A stretch of 64,000 nt of DNA from Ruminococcus sp. (GTDB taxonomy: Bacteria > Bacillota > Clostridia > Oscillospirales > Ruminococcaceae): positions 1 to 64,000 of the forward strand of contig NZ_JAFYYT010000009.1 of assembly GCF_017549005.1 (NCBI RefSeq), written 5' to 3'. The notes under the pieces were generated by a model. The model was given only the letters and a program-made list of their open reading frames with translations. It searched no databases and was not told the DNA's origin. Shown here one piece after another: positions 7,381-16,594 of the stretch; positions within the stretch are counted from its first letter, which is position 1, and each line of letters begins with the position of its first letter. The position numbers and the translations under genes are program-made.

Positions 7381-8262
7381 ATGCTCTTTGGATTTGAGGA
7401 TATGCTCCACAGTGAATTTACCGAGCTGCCATTCAAGATCATGTTTTACGTCATAGTTTTTCTGTTCGGGATCTGTATCGGAAGCTTTCTTAACGTTGTC
7501 ATTTACAGGCTTCCGGATCCTGACAGTCCATCCATTCTCGGAATCGGACAAACAAAAGAAGATAAGGAAAAGGCTTCTCACTGCATGACCTGCGGTGCAA
7601 AGATCAGACCTATCGATCTGATACCCGTTTTCAGCTGGATAATGCTGAGAGGAAAATGTCACAGCTGCGGTTCAAAGATATCACCGCGGTATCCTATAGT
7701 TGAAAGCCTTAACGGTCTTCTTTATGTTCTGACGTTTTATGCACTGGATATCAATGTTAAATCCATAATAACCTGCGTTGTTATGTCCCTGCTTATATGC
7801 ATCGCCTTTATCGACTGGGACACAAAGGAGATATTCATCAGCATGATCGCTGTGATATTCGTCCTCACGATTCCGCTTCACCTTCTGCACTCACGCGAGT
7901 ATGAAGATGTTACGCTTAAAAGCCGTATCATCGGTGCGTTCATCATCAGCGTCCCCTTCTTTATAATAGGAGAAGTCAGCAGACCGATCATCAAAAAGAA
8001 GTTCGGTGAAGACTTCCGTGCTATTGAACTGGGTGATACATATCTGATGTTCGCTGCCGGAGCATTTCTCGGAACACAAGCTGTTATCGTTTCAACATTC
8101 ATCGGTATCATGGTCGCTGCACTCGGCGGAATAATCGTCAAGCGTGTGACCAAGGATTCAAAGTTCGCTTTCGGACCGTTCCTTGCGATCGGAATCGCCG
8201 TCGGCTCCCTTTGGGGCAATCAGATAGCTCAGTGGTATCTGAATATGTTATCTGCCAAATAA
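7381..8262 (+). CDS. pilD: Prepilin peptidase PilD
   Basis: Membrane aspartic protease that cleaves prepilin leaders and N-methylates the new N terminus. 293 residues. Near the N terminus is the family signature GSFLNVVIYRLP, then the cytoplasmic zinc-binding segment with two Cys pairs (CMTCGAKI and CHSCGSKI), with SPRYPIVE between it and the membrane domain. The catalytic Asp residues are visible in FIDWDTKEI and in LGDTYLMF. About eight membrane spans are expected. Divergent from pilB with a GGAGG site before the ATG. It should process every pilin-like protein in this locus. Confidence 0.95.
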   Translation: MLFGFEDMLHSEFTELPFKIMFYVIVFLFGICIGSFLNVVIYRLPDPDSPSILGIGQTKEDKEKASHCMTCGAKIRPIDLIPVFSWIMLRGKCHSCGSKISPRYPIVESLNGLLYVLTFYALDINVKSIITCVVMSLLICIAFIDWDTKEIFISMIAVIFVLTIPLHLLHSREYEDVTLKSRIIGAFIISVPFFIIGEVSRPIIKKKFGEDFRAIELGDTYLMFAAGAFLGTQAVIVSTFIGIMVAALGGIIVKRVTKDSKFAFGPFLAIGIAVGSLWGNQIAQWYLNMLSAK

Positions 8263-8278
8263 AAAGTGAAAAATAAGT

Positions 8279-8307
8279 ACAGGCAGCAGCATTTGACTGC
8301 TGCCTGT
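8279..8307. terminator. Bidirectional terminator between pilD and the pilC operon
   Basis: An 11-base-pair stem, ACAGGCAGCAG pairing with CTGCTGCCTGT, lies between converging genes. T-rich sequence follows on the plus strand and on the minus strand. Confidence 0.75.
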
Positions 8308-8320
8308 TCTTTAATTATTA

Positions 8321-9400
8321 TTATTCTACTGTGTCTCCCGGGACTAATTCGTCACGATAAGTATAAATGAAGTAGATGTCTTCGTCGCAGTTGATAGTAC
8401 TTGATATATAACTTGTATTTGAATCATCTGCCTTCTGCGTCATGAAAGAAAAACCTTCAAATGTTCCAAATGTCTGAAGAGCTACATCTTCGGTACCATC
8501 GGCTTTAAATGGTCTTCTCTCACACTTGTCTGCATCAGGATGCCTTTCCGATGCTGGATTTACAGTATTTATGGAAGTAAATGAAATAGGAGCAACCTGT
8601 ACTGTTGCGGGACATCTGAATGCTCTATATGTATTACCGTCAACTTCTACATCAATTGATCCCTGATTTTTTTTACCGGCCTTATCTATAACGATAGATA
8701 AGCAGCAATCAATTCTTGATATACCATGATACAGTGTTGCGTCGAAGTCCTGATCCAAAGCCTTATATGCCGAATCAGGGTCGCCGCCTTCAGGAACAGG
8801 GACATTAACAAACTTGTTCGAACCAAGAGCATAGGAATAATTATACTTTGCATCCCTCGCATTAAAAAATGCAGGATTCAAAGCAGGTTCTTCGTCAACA
8901 CTTGACGGATTGATAAGTGTAAAACCGTTATTTGATGAATCATTTGACTCGAACGGATAAACACTGTGCATTATCTGTCCTCTGTCATCACCGCTGTTGA
9001 CAAGTCTGAGAACATGTATATTTCCATCTACCCAGCATACATCTCCGAGCTTATCAAGCTCTGAAGATGACTTGCTTCTGGCAGTAACAATGTAATTGTA
9101 ATGTGTTCTTCCAAACTCTTCAACAAGAGCCTGCAACTCACTGGAATCAACGTCACCAGTACCGTCGCCAATATTATCAGATGTCGCAACTACAACCGCC
9201 TCTGCATACTCAAGATTTGTTTGCAGATAAGTCTGTATACTGTTGGCATTTGCATAAGTTCTTTCAGCTACTGCTGTATTCTTGTAAATACGTGACACAG
9301 GATCAATCAGTGACATTACTGCAACCATGATTATCGAAAAAATAGCCATTACCACTATCAATTCTGTTAGGGTAAAACCCTTTTTAATAATTCTTTTCAT
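8321..9400 (-). CDS. Pilin-like protein with large C-terminal domain (minor pilin, PilW-like)
   Basis: About 359 residues. Leader MKRIIKKG followed by FTLTELIVVMAIFSIIMVAV, with Glu at +5, so it is a prepilin peptidase substrate. The remaining 300 or so residues are far larger than in a major pilin, suggesting a minor pilin that primes or caps the fibre. The start at 9400 follows GGAGG by 7 bases; the site lies at the stop codon of the preceding gene (14 bases apart), so translation is probably coupled. Last gene of the pilC operon. PilW-type is a guess from size and operon position. Confidence 0.8.
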   Translation of the reverse strand: MKRIIKKGFTLTELIVVMAIFSIIMVAVMSLIDPVSRIYKNTAVAERTYANANSIQTYLQTNLEYAEAVVVATSDNIGDGTGDVDSSELQALVEEFGRTHYNYIVTARSKSSSELDKLGDVCWVDGNIHVLRLVNSGDDRGQIMHSVYPFESNDSSNNGFTLINPSSVDEEPALNPAFFNARDAKYNYSYALGSNKFVNVPVPEGGDPDSAYKALDQDFDATLYHGISRIDCCLSIVIDKAGKKNQGSIDVEVDGNTYRAFRCPATVQVAPISFTSINTVNPASERHPDADKCERRPFKADGTEDVALQTFGTFEGFSFMTQKADDSNTSYISSTINCDEDIYFIYTYRDELVPGDTVE

Positions 9401-9414
9401 GCTGCTACCTCCGA

Positions 9415-9903
9415 TCATTCAACCGGTGCTGCAACGGTCGTTGTTGTTGTCACCGGAGCTGCAGGTGCAGATGTCGTAAAACGTATAAACTTGAAATTTA
9501 TTCCGCTATTAGGACCTTCCTGAATAACTTTTCTTTCCTGAACTGAACGTCCGTCAAGAACGATTTCCTCGGTATTATATCTTTCAACACCAATATTTAC
9601 ACTTGGATCTGGATAAGAAATACCGTCGAACTCGAATGAACCATTTATACGAACAACTACAGTACCTGCCTCTGAAGCCAGCTCAACATTATTGCCCGCG
9701 TGATCATTGTAGTGATTAACCGCATTTGCAGCATAAGGCGATTCCTTTACAACCTTATCTTTAAGATTATTTGTCGCTCTTGTAGTAGCATCGATATTCT
9801 GACCGACCATAGCAAGTATTACACATAACATAGCCAATACTGCAATAGTGATTATCATTTCGATAAGAGTCATGCCCTTTAAAACTTTTTTACCTTTTTT
9901 CAT
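9415..9903 (-). CDS. Minor pilin-like protein
   Basis: 162 residues. The leader MKKGKKVLKG ends before MTLIEMIITIAVLAMLCVIL, a class III prepilin site with Met in place of the usual Phe and Glu at +5. The C terminus is a Thr/Ala/Pro-rich tail (APVTTTTTVAAPVE), suggesting an extended or glycosylated end. An AAAGGAGGAA site precedes the ATG. It lies 18 bases after the 965-residue gene and just before the 359-residue pilin-like gene, so the three form a translational unit at the end of the pilC operon. Confidence 0.82.
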   Translation of the reverse strand: MKKGKKVLKGMTLIEMIITIAVLAMLCVILAMVGQNIDATTRATNNLKDKVVKESPYAANAVNHYNDHAGNNVELASEAGTVVVRINGSFEFDGISYPDPSVNIGVERYNTEEIVLDGRSVQERKVIQEGPNSGINFKFIRFTTSAPAAPVTTTTTVAAPVE

Positions 9904-9921
9904 AAGAACATTCCTCCTTTA

Positions 9922-12819
9922 TCAACCTACTACGTATGTGAAGTCCCAATCACCATCAACAGTATGTGCTGTGCCTTCACCGCCGCTTGTCGAACCGCCG
10001 CCGCCTGTACCTGATTTGGTATATGCCAGGTTAAATCCGTTCATATTGCCCCACGGATCCTCATTAGTTCCTGTCCAGTCATAATGCTTTATCTTGCTGA
10101 TAAGAGCGTTTCCAATAATAATCGGCGTATAACCTGGTACAGAATCTCCTGATTCAGGCACATATGTAAAGCTGTCAGGTCCTTCGCCCTTCTTTGAGTC
10201 AAGTTCCATGTAAGGTGCCTTTATAGAACCTACGATAAGATTTCCATTATTATTGGTTATTCTTGACTTACTTATAAGTGAGCCGCTCTCATCTTCTTCT
10301 GCATAGCCATAATACTCAATACCGTAATCATCAAGATAGTTTATTATTGGCGGCATATTCTTAAGCGCAATTCTGCTGTTACCGTTCATCGTAAGGTTAC
10401 CCTTTATGAAGAAACGTATAATGCCTCCGCCATACTGCTTAGAGCCTGTATGCAATGAATCAGGCGCATCCTGAATATAGATATTGCTACCGCCGTTCAT
10501 ATTTAAGTTATCAAGAACATACCACTCAAATCCTTCAGAAGGACGTGTTATAATCAAATCATTTCCTTCATGCTCAATTGATGAACTTGAAATGCTTGAG
10601 AAATTACTTGATGTTATAACATGAGTAGCGGTCTCAACTGAAGGCTCTTCATACGGATATACCGTTTTATCGAATGCACCGTCAGTCTTATTCCAGCTAA
10701 GAGCTCTACGAGCATCATCAAGTGTGGTTACAAGTTTTGTATCGGAATGTGTTACAAACTTTCCATCCTGATATTCGCCGTATATTTTTTCACGGGTCAT
10801 ATTATCGGGATATGCATTTCCAAAAATAGCTACATACTGCTCATACGGAACTGCTCTGCTTGAACCTGTTGATATTTCATTCGCCTCTAAGAATCCTACA
10901 ATTACATCAGGAATTCCGCTCTTTATAAAGTAATCACCCTTGGCATCAGCCTTTGAACAACGATTATCTTCATCGTCGTAATACAGATACTGCTCGTTTG
11001 TTTTTTCAGGCTTTCCATCAGCGTCAAATACAAATTTTCCTTCTTTATCAACTACAAATCTTCCCTTAGGCTCTGTAGTGATAACAACAGGATCTGAAGT
11101 ATCGCCATATGTAGAATCTGAGATTGGTATTCTCTCTATATAAGGTATCGTGTCAAATCTCTGATCTCCAAGATCAGCGATCGTAACCAAATATTTACCG
11201 TCTGACTGAAGTAATACTTCAACTTCATCTATAAGTTGACGGTTTTCAATCTCATAGGATTCGACCTCGGTATATCCAGGGTAAAGCGAATCTTCGACCT
11301 TTTCATATCCGGGTTTCAGTGTAACTGTAACAGTATCACCGGCTGATGCATAACCTGTATTGTAAATCAGTCCCGACACTACTTCATCCACACTATAATG
11401 TGAATTATTGTGGATCGTACCAGCTACAACAAGATTGCCTTCAATAATTGGTCTGTCGCCGTCTGATGCAACATCCTCAAGGTAAAAATCTCCGTTGACT
11501 CTTACATCACCATGTATGATACCTGAGCCATAGTGGAAATTACCGTTGCAGAAAATGTTTCCGCCGTACGCATCATAGGTATCTTTCCTTGTAAATGTAC
11601 TTGAAGCCCATTTATAAAGCTGTTTAGACTGCCTTCCCGTTGTAGAAGTGTTACCGTTAACATCACAACCGTAATAGCTTTCGCCCTTTTTCAATTTTGT
11701 GTTTTCATTTGAAGCTCCACCGCTAAGCATAGTTGCATAAGGTGCTTCATACATTTCAAAACCGCCTGCTCCATCTGATACAGGTTCGTCCATAAGGTAA
11801 AGATCAGCCTTTGCCTGGAACTGCTCAGGATAATACATTGTACCTGCATAGATATTGAATGGCTGGAATTTTGTTGACTCCATACCGTCTTCAGGCTCTA
11901 CATATGGAGCACTTGTTCCCTGTCTTTCATAGATAAGTCTATCAATGTAAAGATATGGGATATCCTTCTGCTTAAAGTTCTTATTCATTGTATAAGAATT
12001 CTTCAGCGTTATAAATGCATTGTTCTTTATGGATAAATTACCCATGATAACAGTACCATTCACTGGCACTGCCGTGCTCTTTTCAACATTGACCTTGAAA
12101 GAACTTGTTAACATATAAACATTTGCATTAATAAAATTCAGTGTAGTATGAGTCTGGAATTTGTTGTTGAGTTCATATTCTCCAAGACCGTCCGCAGGAT
12201 CATCCGCAAGTGAGATACCAAGACCACCGTAGATATCGCCGCCGTTCATAAATGTATTACCGCCGGCCTCCTGAAGTCCTTTAACCTCAGAATCGGATAC
12301 AGGTGTATCTTCCGACCCAGGTTCAGTGTGCTTGCTTATGTAAGCCTGAACTGTTTCTTCCTCACGTCCAAGACGACAAGTAGCTGTAATACGAACTACA
12401 TTGTACGGAACCCACTTATCTCCTTTGTAAACCCATTCAATCCTGTCTGGAACAGATTCAAGCAAAATCTCATCATTTACCCAGTTGCCTGAACTGTCCC
12501 ATCGACCTATCCGACCCATAGTATTATCTCCGAGTCTGATAATAGGGTGCAGTTCATCTACTGACGATGTTGCAAGCGCATATACCGCTGCCACACAGCC
12601 TGCACCGTCGGTTGGATCTTCCATTGCAGCTTTGAACGACTTTATTGCCGTTCTTGCAGTATAACTTGCCTGAGATACGGAATACGACTTATGCGCTCTG
12701 CTGTTTGAAGCTGAAGCAAGTGCAAGTGTACCCGTCAGGAAAAGTATAAGAATCGCCATAACAGCAACTACTGTAAACAGCGCTGAACCGCGTAATGTTT
12801 TCCTCTTCTCTGTTTTCAT
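9922..12819 (-). CDS. Very large pilus-associated surface protein (possible tip protein)
   Basis: 965 residues. The N terminus is a short basic leader (MKTEKRKTLRG) and one hydrophobic helix, SALFTVVAVMAILILFLTG, similar to the PilX/PilV N-terminal region; the Glu at +5 is missing, as in some tip-type minor pilins. The exterior is Tyr-, Asn- and Gly-rich with many repeated beta-strand-like segments (LNMNGGSNIYI, LTMNGNSRIAL, LVVAGTIHNN), suggesting a beta-helix or beta-solenoid. The tail is a Gly/Ser run (GTGGGGSTSGG). It sits in the pilus operon between pilO and two minor pilins. I infer an extracellular tip or adhesion role and recognise no catalytic domain. Confidence 0.7.
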   Translation of the reverse strand: MKTEKRKTLRGSALFTVVAVMAILILFLTGTLALASASNSRAHKSYSVSQASYTARTAIKSFKAAMEDPTDGAGCVAAVYALATSSVDELHPIIRLGDNTMGRIGRWDSSGNWVNDEILLESVPDRIEWVYKGDKWVPYNVVRITATCRLGREEETVQAYISKHTEPGSEDTPVSDSEVKGLQEAGGNTFMNGGDIYGGLGISLADDPADGLGEYELNNKFQTHTTLNFINANVYMLTSSFKVNVEKSTAVPVNGTVIMGNLSIKNNAFITLKNSYTMNKNFKQKDIPYLYIDRLIYERQGTSAPYVEPEDGMESTKFQPFNIYAGTMYYPEQFQAKADLYLMDEPVSDGAGGFEMYEAPYATMLSGGASNENTKLKKGESYYGCDVNGNTSTTGRQSKQLYKWASSTFTRKDTYDAYGGNIFCNGNFHYGSGIIHGDVRVNGDFYLEDVASDGDRPIIEGNLVVAGTIHNNSHYSVDEVVSGLIYNTGYASAGDTVTVTLKPGYEKVEDSLYPGYTEVESYEIENRQLIDEVEVLLQSDGKYLVTIADLGDQRFDTIPYIERIPISDSTYGDTSDPVVITTEPKGRFVVDKEGKFVFDADGKPEKTNEQYLYYDDEDNRCSKADAKGDYFIKSGIPDVIVGFLEANEISTGSSRAVPYEQYVAIFGNAYPDNMTREKIYGEYQDGKFVTHSDTKLVTTLDDARRALSWNKTDGAFDKTVYPYEEPSVETATHVITSSNFSSISSSSIEHEGNDLIITRPSEGFEWYVLDNLNMNGGSNIYIQDAPDSLHTGSKQYGGGIIRFFIKGNLTMNGNSRIALKNMPPIINYLDDYGIEYYGYAEEDESGSLISKSRITNNNGNLIVGSIKAPYMELDSKKGEGPDSFTYVPESGDSVPGYTPIIIGNALISKIKHYDWTGTNEDPWGNMNGFNLAYTKSGTGGGGSTSGGEGTAHTVDGDWDFTYVVG

Positions 12820-12903
12820 TTTCCTAACCGCCTTTCAAGTTATATTTTTAATAACTCAGCGTTTGAAATTAGGTGTTTTTGCCATTTTGGACAGCCCTCG
12901 TTA

Positions 12904-13695
12904 TCAGTCAACATTAGGCGTATCCATTTCATATACTGAATAAAGTGTAATAATGATCTGAGCTGGTGTCGCATTTGATATCGTCTTATCACCGCCGATA
13001 TCAATCTTTCTTTCCTCCTCATCCATAGGATCTGGAGCCTCTACATTTGCTTTCTTTGCGTCATTCTTACCAAAAGAATAATCTCCAAGCTTTACACTCT
13101 TAACTGTGATAGACTTGTCGAACTGCTTTATAGCCTCAAGATAATCCCAGATGTTTTTCTTTGTACCGTATGCTGTTACAGCATAATCTGTCTGAAGGAT
13201 CTTTGTAACAGGTCTGTCCTTGAGTGCTACTCTGTCAGCATGGATCGTATCTTCAATTGCCTGAAGATTGCCGTTTACATCTGCACCTTTTCTTGCATCC
13301 TTGTACTTGTCGTCCTGATCAAAGTAATAATACTTGATCTCCTTGACAGATGCCGAATCAACTTTCACGGACTGAAGCTTTACTTTACTCTTTACTGCGA
13401 GATCCTGCATATACTTGTCAACAACTACAGGATTTTCAACGTTCTCTACAGGTACGAAAATCTTTGTGAGTTCGTTTGTAGACTCATGAGTGCTGAGGAT
13501 ATCCTTCTTTAAACCAGGAATCTCAGCTATTTCAGCTTCTATCTTTGCTTTTTCTTTTTCAAGCACTACGAGTTTATCTTCGTTTTCCTTCTTATTATTT
13601 ATAACTGGTCTTATAAGTGCAAAGAAGCCCAATGCCAGTATTGCTATTGCAAGTATGATAGCAGCAATTATCTTATCTCTGTATGTGAGTTTCAT
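12904..13695 (-). CDS. pilO: Type IV pilus alignment protein PilO-like
   Basis: 263 residues. A short cytoplasmic N terminus (MKLTYRDK) is followed by one membrane helix (about 9-30), a charged coiled coil (about 33-65: NNKKENEDKLVVLEKEK and on) and a ferredoxin-like extracytoplasmic domain, the PilO layout. Its start codon overlaps the stop of the pilMN gene by 4 bases (ATGA), so the two are coupled. The role is bridging the inner platform and fibre assembly with PilN. Sequence conservation of PilO is low, so the call rests on topology and position. Confidence 0.8.
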   Translation of the reverse strand: MKLTYRDKIIAAIILAIAILALGFFALIRPVINNKKENEDKLVVLEKEKAKIEAEIAEIPGLKKDILSTHESTNELTKIFVPVENVENPVVVDKYMQDLAVKSKVKLQSVKVDSASVKEIKYYYFDQDDKYKDARKGADVNGNLQAIEDTIHADRVALKDRPVTKILQTDYAVTAYGTKKNIWDYLEAIKQFDKSITVKSVKLGDYSFGKNDAKKANVEAPDPMDEEERKIDIGGDKTISNATPAQIIITLYSVYEMDTPNVD

Positions 13696-15284
13696 TTTTT
13701 CTTCTCCTCCTTTGAAGTTGAATCAGGATGATATGCGCTTTCATCAGGTACAAGATTTACACTTGCCTGGAAATTGATTATTTCCTTATCCTCTTGACCT
13801 TCCTGCTTTACAGTTGCTAAATTGAAGCCAGAGTATGAAGCTGCCATAAACATATCATTTTCCACAAGATTCTTTACAAAGTCAGAAGGCATTGTCTGAA
13901 CTTTAGTATCCTTATTAGCATCACAGGTAACAGAGAACTTGAGCAGACCGTCCTGATACTGAGGATTGATTATAGTTTTTTCCTCTATATGTTCCTTGTC
14001 GCAAGTCTCTGCAAGGATCTTTTCAATCTCATCATATGCAGCACCTGTGAGTACAGGCTGTGAACGATAAGCATCATATGCATTATTCATCTGGTTGTAA
14101 TATTCATTTACAGTATCCTTAAGAGATAAGAGTCTCTTACGGTGTTCACGCTGTGCATTTGTCTGAGGGCTGTCAATATAGTCCTGACACTCCTGAATAT
14201 CATTCTTAACACTATTATTAAGAAGAGTCATAATACCCCAGCCTGCGCCGACGATCACAAGAGAACCAAGAAGAGCAGCAAGCATTGCAATATTGCCTGC
14301 ATTATCATTTTTCATCTTGTTCTTTACGGCTGTGCTGAAGTCTGTTTCAAGAAGATTGATCTTTTCAATCTCTCTGTTTCTCTTGAACATAGCGCCGATA
14401 GCGTTAGCATAAAGTGAGAACTCAAGATTTTCATGACCGTGTATCTGCGGAGGAACATTGATAAGACTTGTCTTGAGGTCAAGCTTTTCGAGTTCGTCTG
14501 TAAGTCTTACATACTCGTGAGTATCTCCGTAGAAAATAACGTTCTCTATAGCCTCGCCTGTGTTACGGCTTCTGTGGAACTGAAGCATACGGAAGATGTT
14601 CTCATTAACAGCTTCGAATACGTAGTCATCAGAATAACCGTAGTCAGCAGCATCGATAGAAGCAAAACGTGAGAATGAAAGCTGTCCCTGCTCATAAAGG
14701 TTGAGAGATATAAAGTTGTTGTCGATCTGAACAGCAAGGAGAGGCATCTTCGATCTGATCTTTGTGTCAGCGAGAAGAACCTTTGTTATACAGTTGCATC
14801 CAATCATTACTGATCTGAGAGCAATTGTAAGAAGCTTGAACATCTCTCTGTAGCTGTTTACGATCTCATAAGGACAAGCTGTAGCAAGAATCCTGTATGA
14901 AGGCTCGCTTACCTCGCTGCTGTCAGCGTCGCCAACGATGATGTAGGATACGCTGTATGAATCATCAAGATTGAGCTCAGCCTGCATCTGGAGCTTAACA
15001 ACCTTCTGAAGATCCTGCCCCCTGTTGCTCTTTGCAACTGTCATTTCCTTGAATATCGTAAGGTTGGACGAGATCGATACGATAGCGTCCTTATCAGGCA
15101 TTCTGTGCATCTTGAGCACGTTATTGATGAGAGTTGCAACTGCGGGAACATCTCTTACGTGTCCGTTAACGATGAGTCCCTCTTCAACATTTACAGTAGC
15201 AGCGGAGCTGATCTTGATTTTTCCGTTGCTCTCAACGCCTTTAACAACTCGTATATTTCTATCGGTAATATCAAATGAAAGCAT
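13692..15284 (-). CDS. Fused type IV pilus proteins PilM and PilN
   Basis: 530 residues. The first 320 or so look like PilM, the actin-like cytoplasmic ATP-binding protein: it begins MLSFDITDRNIRVVKG and continues through segments such as VSISSNLTIFKEM and LLAVQIDNNFISLNLYEQG. A membrane helix follows at about 330-355 (AMLAALLGSLVIVGAGWGI), then a periplasm-type domain with a coiled coil (NAQREHRKRLLSLKDTVNEY), the PilN layout. In most bacteria these are two proteins that bind each other through the PilN N-terminal peptide; here they are one chain. The C terminus is Lys-rich. Second gene of the pilC operon. Confidence 0.85.
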   Translation of the reverse strand: MLSFDITDRNIRVVKGVESNGKIKISSAATVNVEEGLIVNGHVRDVPAVATLINNVLKMHRMPDKDAIVSISSNLTIFKEMTVAKSNRGQDLQKVVKLQMQAELNLDDSYSVSYIIVGDADSSEVSEPSYRILATACPYEIVNSYREMFKLLTIALRSVMIGCNCITKVLLADTKIRSKMPLLAVQIDNNFISLNLYEQGQLSFSRFASIDAADYGYSDDYVFEAVNENIFRMLQFHRSRNTGEAIENVIFYGDTHEYVRLTDELEKLDLKTSLINVPPQIHGHENLEFSLYANAIGAMFKRNREIEKINLLETDFSTAVKNKMKNDNAGNIAMLAALLGSLVIVGAGWGIMTLLNNSVKNDIQECQDYIDSPQTNAQREHRKRLLSLKDTVNEYYNQMNNAYDAYRSQPVLTGAAYDEIEKILAETCDKEHIEEKTIINPQYQDGLLKFSVTCDANKDTKVQTMPSDFVKNLVENDMFMAASYSGFNLATVKQEGQEDKEIINFQASVNLVPDESAYHPDSTSKEEKKK

Positions 15285-15304
15285 TTTTTACTTTTCCACC
15301 TTTC

Positions 15305-16504
15305 TTATTCGTTTTCGATAGTTCCGATTGAACCGTAAAGTGCAGGGTAGATACCCATAACTACCAGTCCAATGATAACGCCCATAAAAATAATGAGTAC
15401 AGGCTGTATCAAGTCAACAAGACGCTGAACTGCTGCGTCCGATTCTTCTTCATAGTAATCAGAAGATTTTTCCAGAATGGAGTCCAAAGCACCGGCTTCC
15501 TCACCAACGTAGATTACCGAGCAGAACATAGGCTCGAATATTTCCGTTCGCGTGATGGCGGCCGAAAGCGGTTCACCTTGTTTTACTTCGTCTATTACTT
15601 CTTCAAACTTTTTGTCAACGTAGCTGTTGCCAAGGATGGCGGACGCTCTCTCAAGGCACTCTACCATCGGAAGACCACTGGAGTAGAGTGAAGAAAGTGT
15701 ACGTGAGAACCGACCTGTATAAATCTTTGTAATAAGAGGGCCAAAGCCCGGACCCTTGACAAGCATCCGGTCAAATTTCAACCGGAAGCTTGGAACCTTC
15801 ATTGCATAAATGAAACCTGCAACCAGTGCCGCTATTATACCAACAAGTATGTACCATCTCTTCCTGAGAAAGTCGCTGATAGCCGAAAGAACTCTTGTAA
15901 GGAACGGCATATCTTCCTTGCTCTCGAACATATCAATGAATGTCGGCATGATGAATGTGAAGAGAAGAATAGTTACCGCCACACAGAGTACAAGAAGTAT
16001 GATAGGATATATCATTGCGCTCTTGATGGTGTTCTTGAGTTTGTTTTCCTTCGCATAGTGGTCTGACATTCGCTGCATAACGATATCCAGCGAACCGCTG
16101 CTCTCGCCCGCGCCTACCATTGAGATGAGGAACGGCGGGAACGAACCGGCGTGCATTTCCAGTGTGGACGAGAAGGATTCACCCTTCTGTACGTTCTCGT
16201 ACACGTCCTGCCATATAGCTCTTGCCTTTTCACCTTCCTGCTCTTTTGTCAGAATATCGATGGCTTTTACAAGTGTAAGACCAGAGGTCAGCATCGCCGC
16301 AAGCTGTCTGCAGTCGAATGCCAGCTCCTTGGTTTTGAACTTGTAGATCGATTTTGCTTCACTTGAATCGCTTTCCCTATAATCCTTGACATAAAGGCCC
16401 TTTTCCTTGGCTTTCTGTAAGAATTCCTGCTCATTCTCCGCAGTTATGATACCTTTCTTCTGCGCGCCTCTTGCATCCTGAGCAACGTAAGAAAAACTCC
16501 TCAT
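15305..16504 (-). CDS. pilC: Type IV pilus inner membrane platform protein PilC
   Basis: 399 residues, the standard size of PilC/GspF. It starts with the usual FSYVAQDARGAQKKGIITAE segment, then has two copies of the type II secretion F domain, each with GESSG- or GEEAG-type motifs (VGAGESSGSLD, VGEEAGALD), and three membrane helices (about 165-190, 215-235 and 370-392). It anchors the PilB/PilT motors. The start follows GGAGGTGG. First gene of the operon pilC, pilMN, pilO, 965-residue protein and two minor pilins; own promoter upstream. Confidence 0.93.
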   Translation of the reverse strand: MRSFSYVAQDARGAQKKGIITAENEQEFLQKAKEKGLYVKDYRESDSSEAKSIYKFKTKELAFDCRQLAAMLTSGLTLVKAIDILTKEQEGEKARAIWQDVYENVQKGESFSSTLEMHAGSFPPFLISMVGAGESSGSLDIVMQRMSDHYAKENKLKNTIKSAMIYPIILLVLCVAVTILLFTFIMPTFIDMFESKEDMPFLTRVLSAISDFLRKRWYILVGIIAALVAGFIYAMKVPSFRLKFDRMLVKGPGFGPLITKIYTGRFSRTLSSLYSSGLPMVECLERASAILGNSYVDKKFEEVIDEVKQGEPLSAAITRTEIFEPMFCSVIYVGEEAGALDSILEKSSDYYEEESDAAVQRLVDLIQPVLIIFMGVIIGLVVMGIYPALYGSIGTIENE

Positions 16505-16565
16505 GAAACCACCTCCATAAAATTATTACTTGTGATGAACGTTTCTCACTGCCTTAATAATAACA

Positions 16566-16594
16566 ATTATAACATTTTAAGTGTTACTTTTCAA
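16566..16594 (-). promoter_or_regulatory. Promoter of the pilC operon
   Basis: TTGAAA (16594-16589) and TATAAT (16571-16566), spacer 17 bases, minus strand, about 60 bases before the pilC start codon. Confidence 0.75.
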
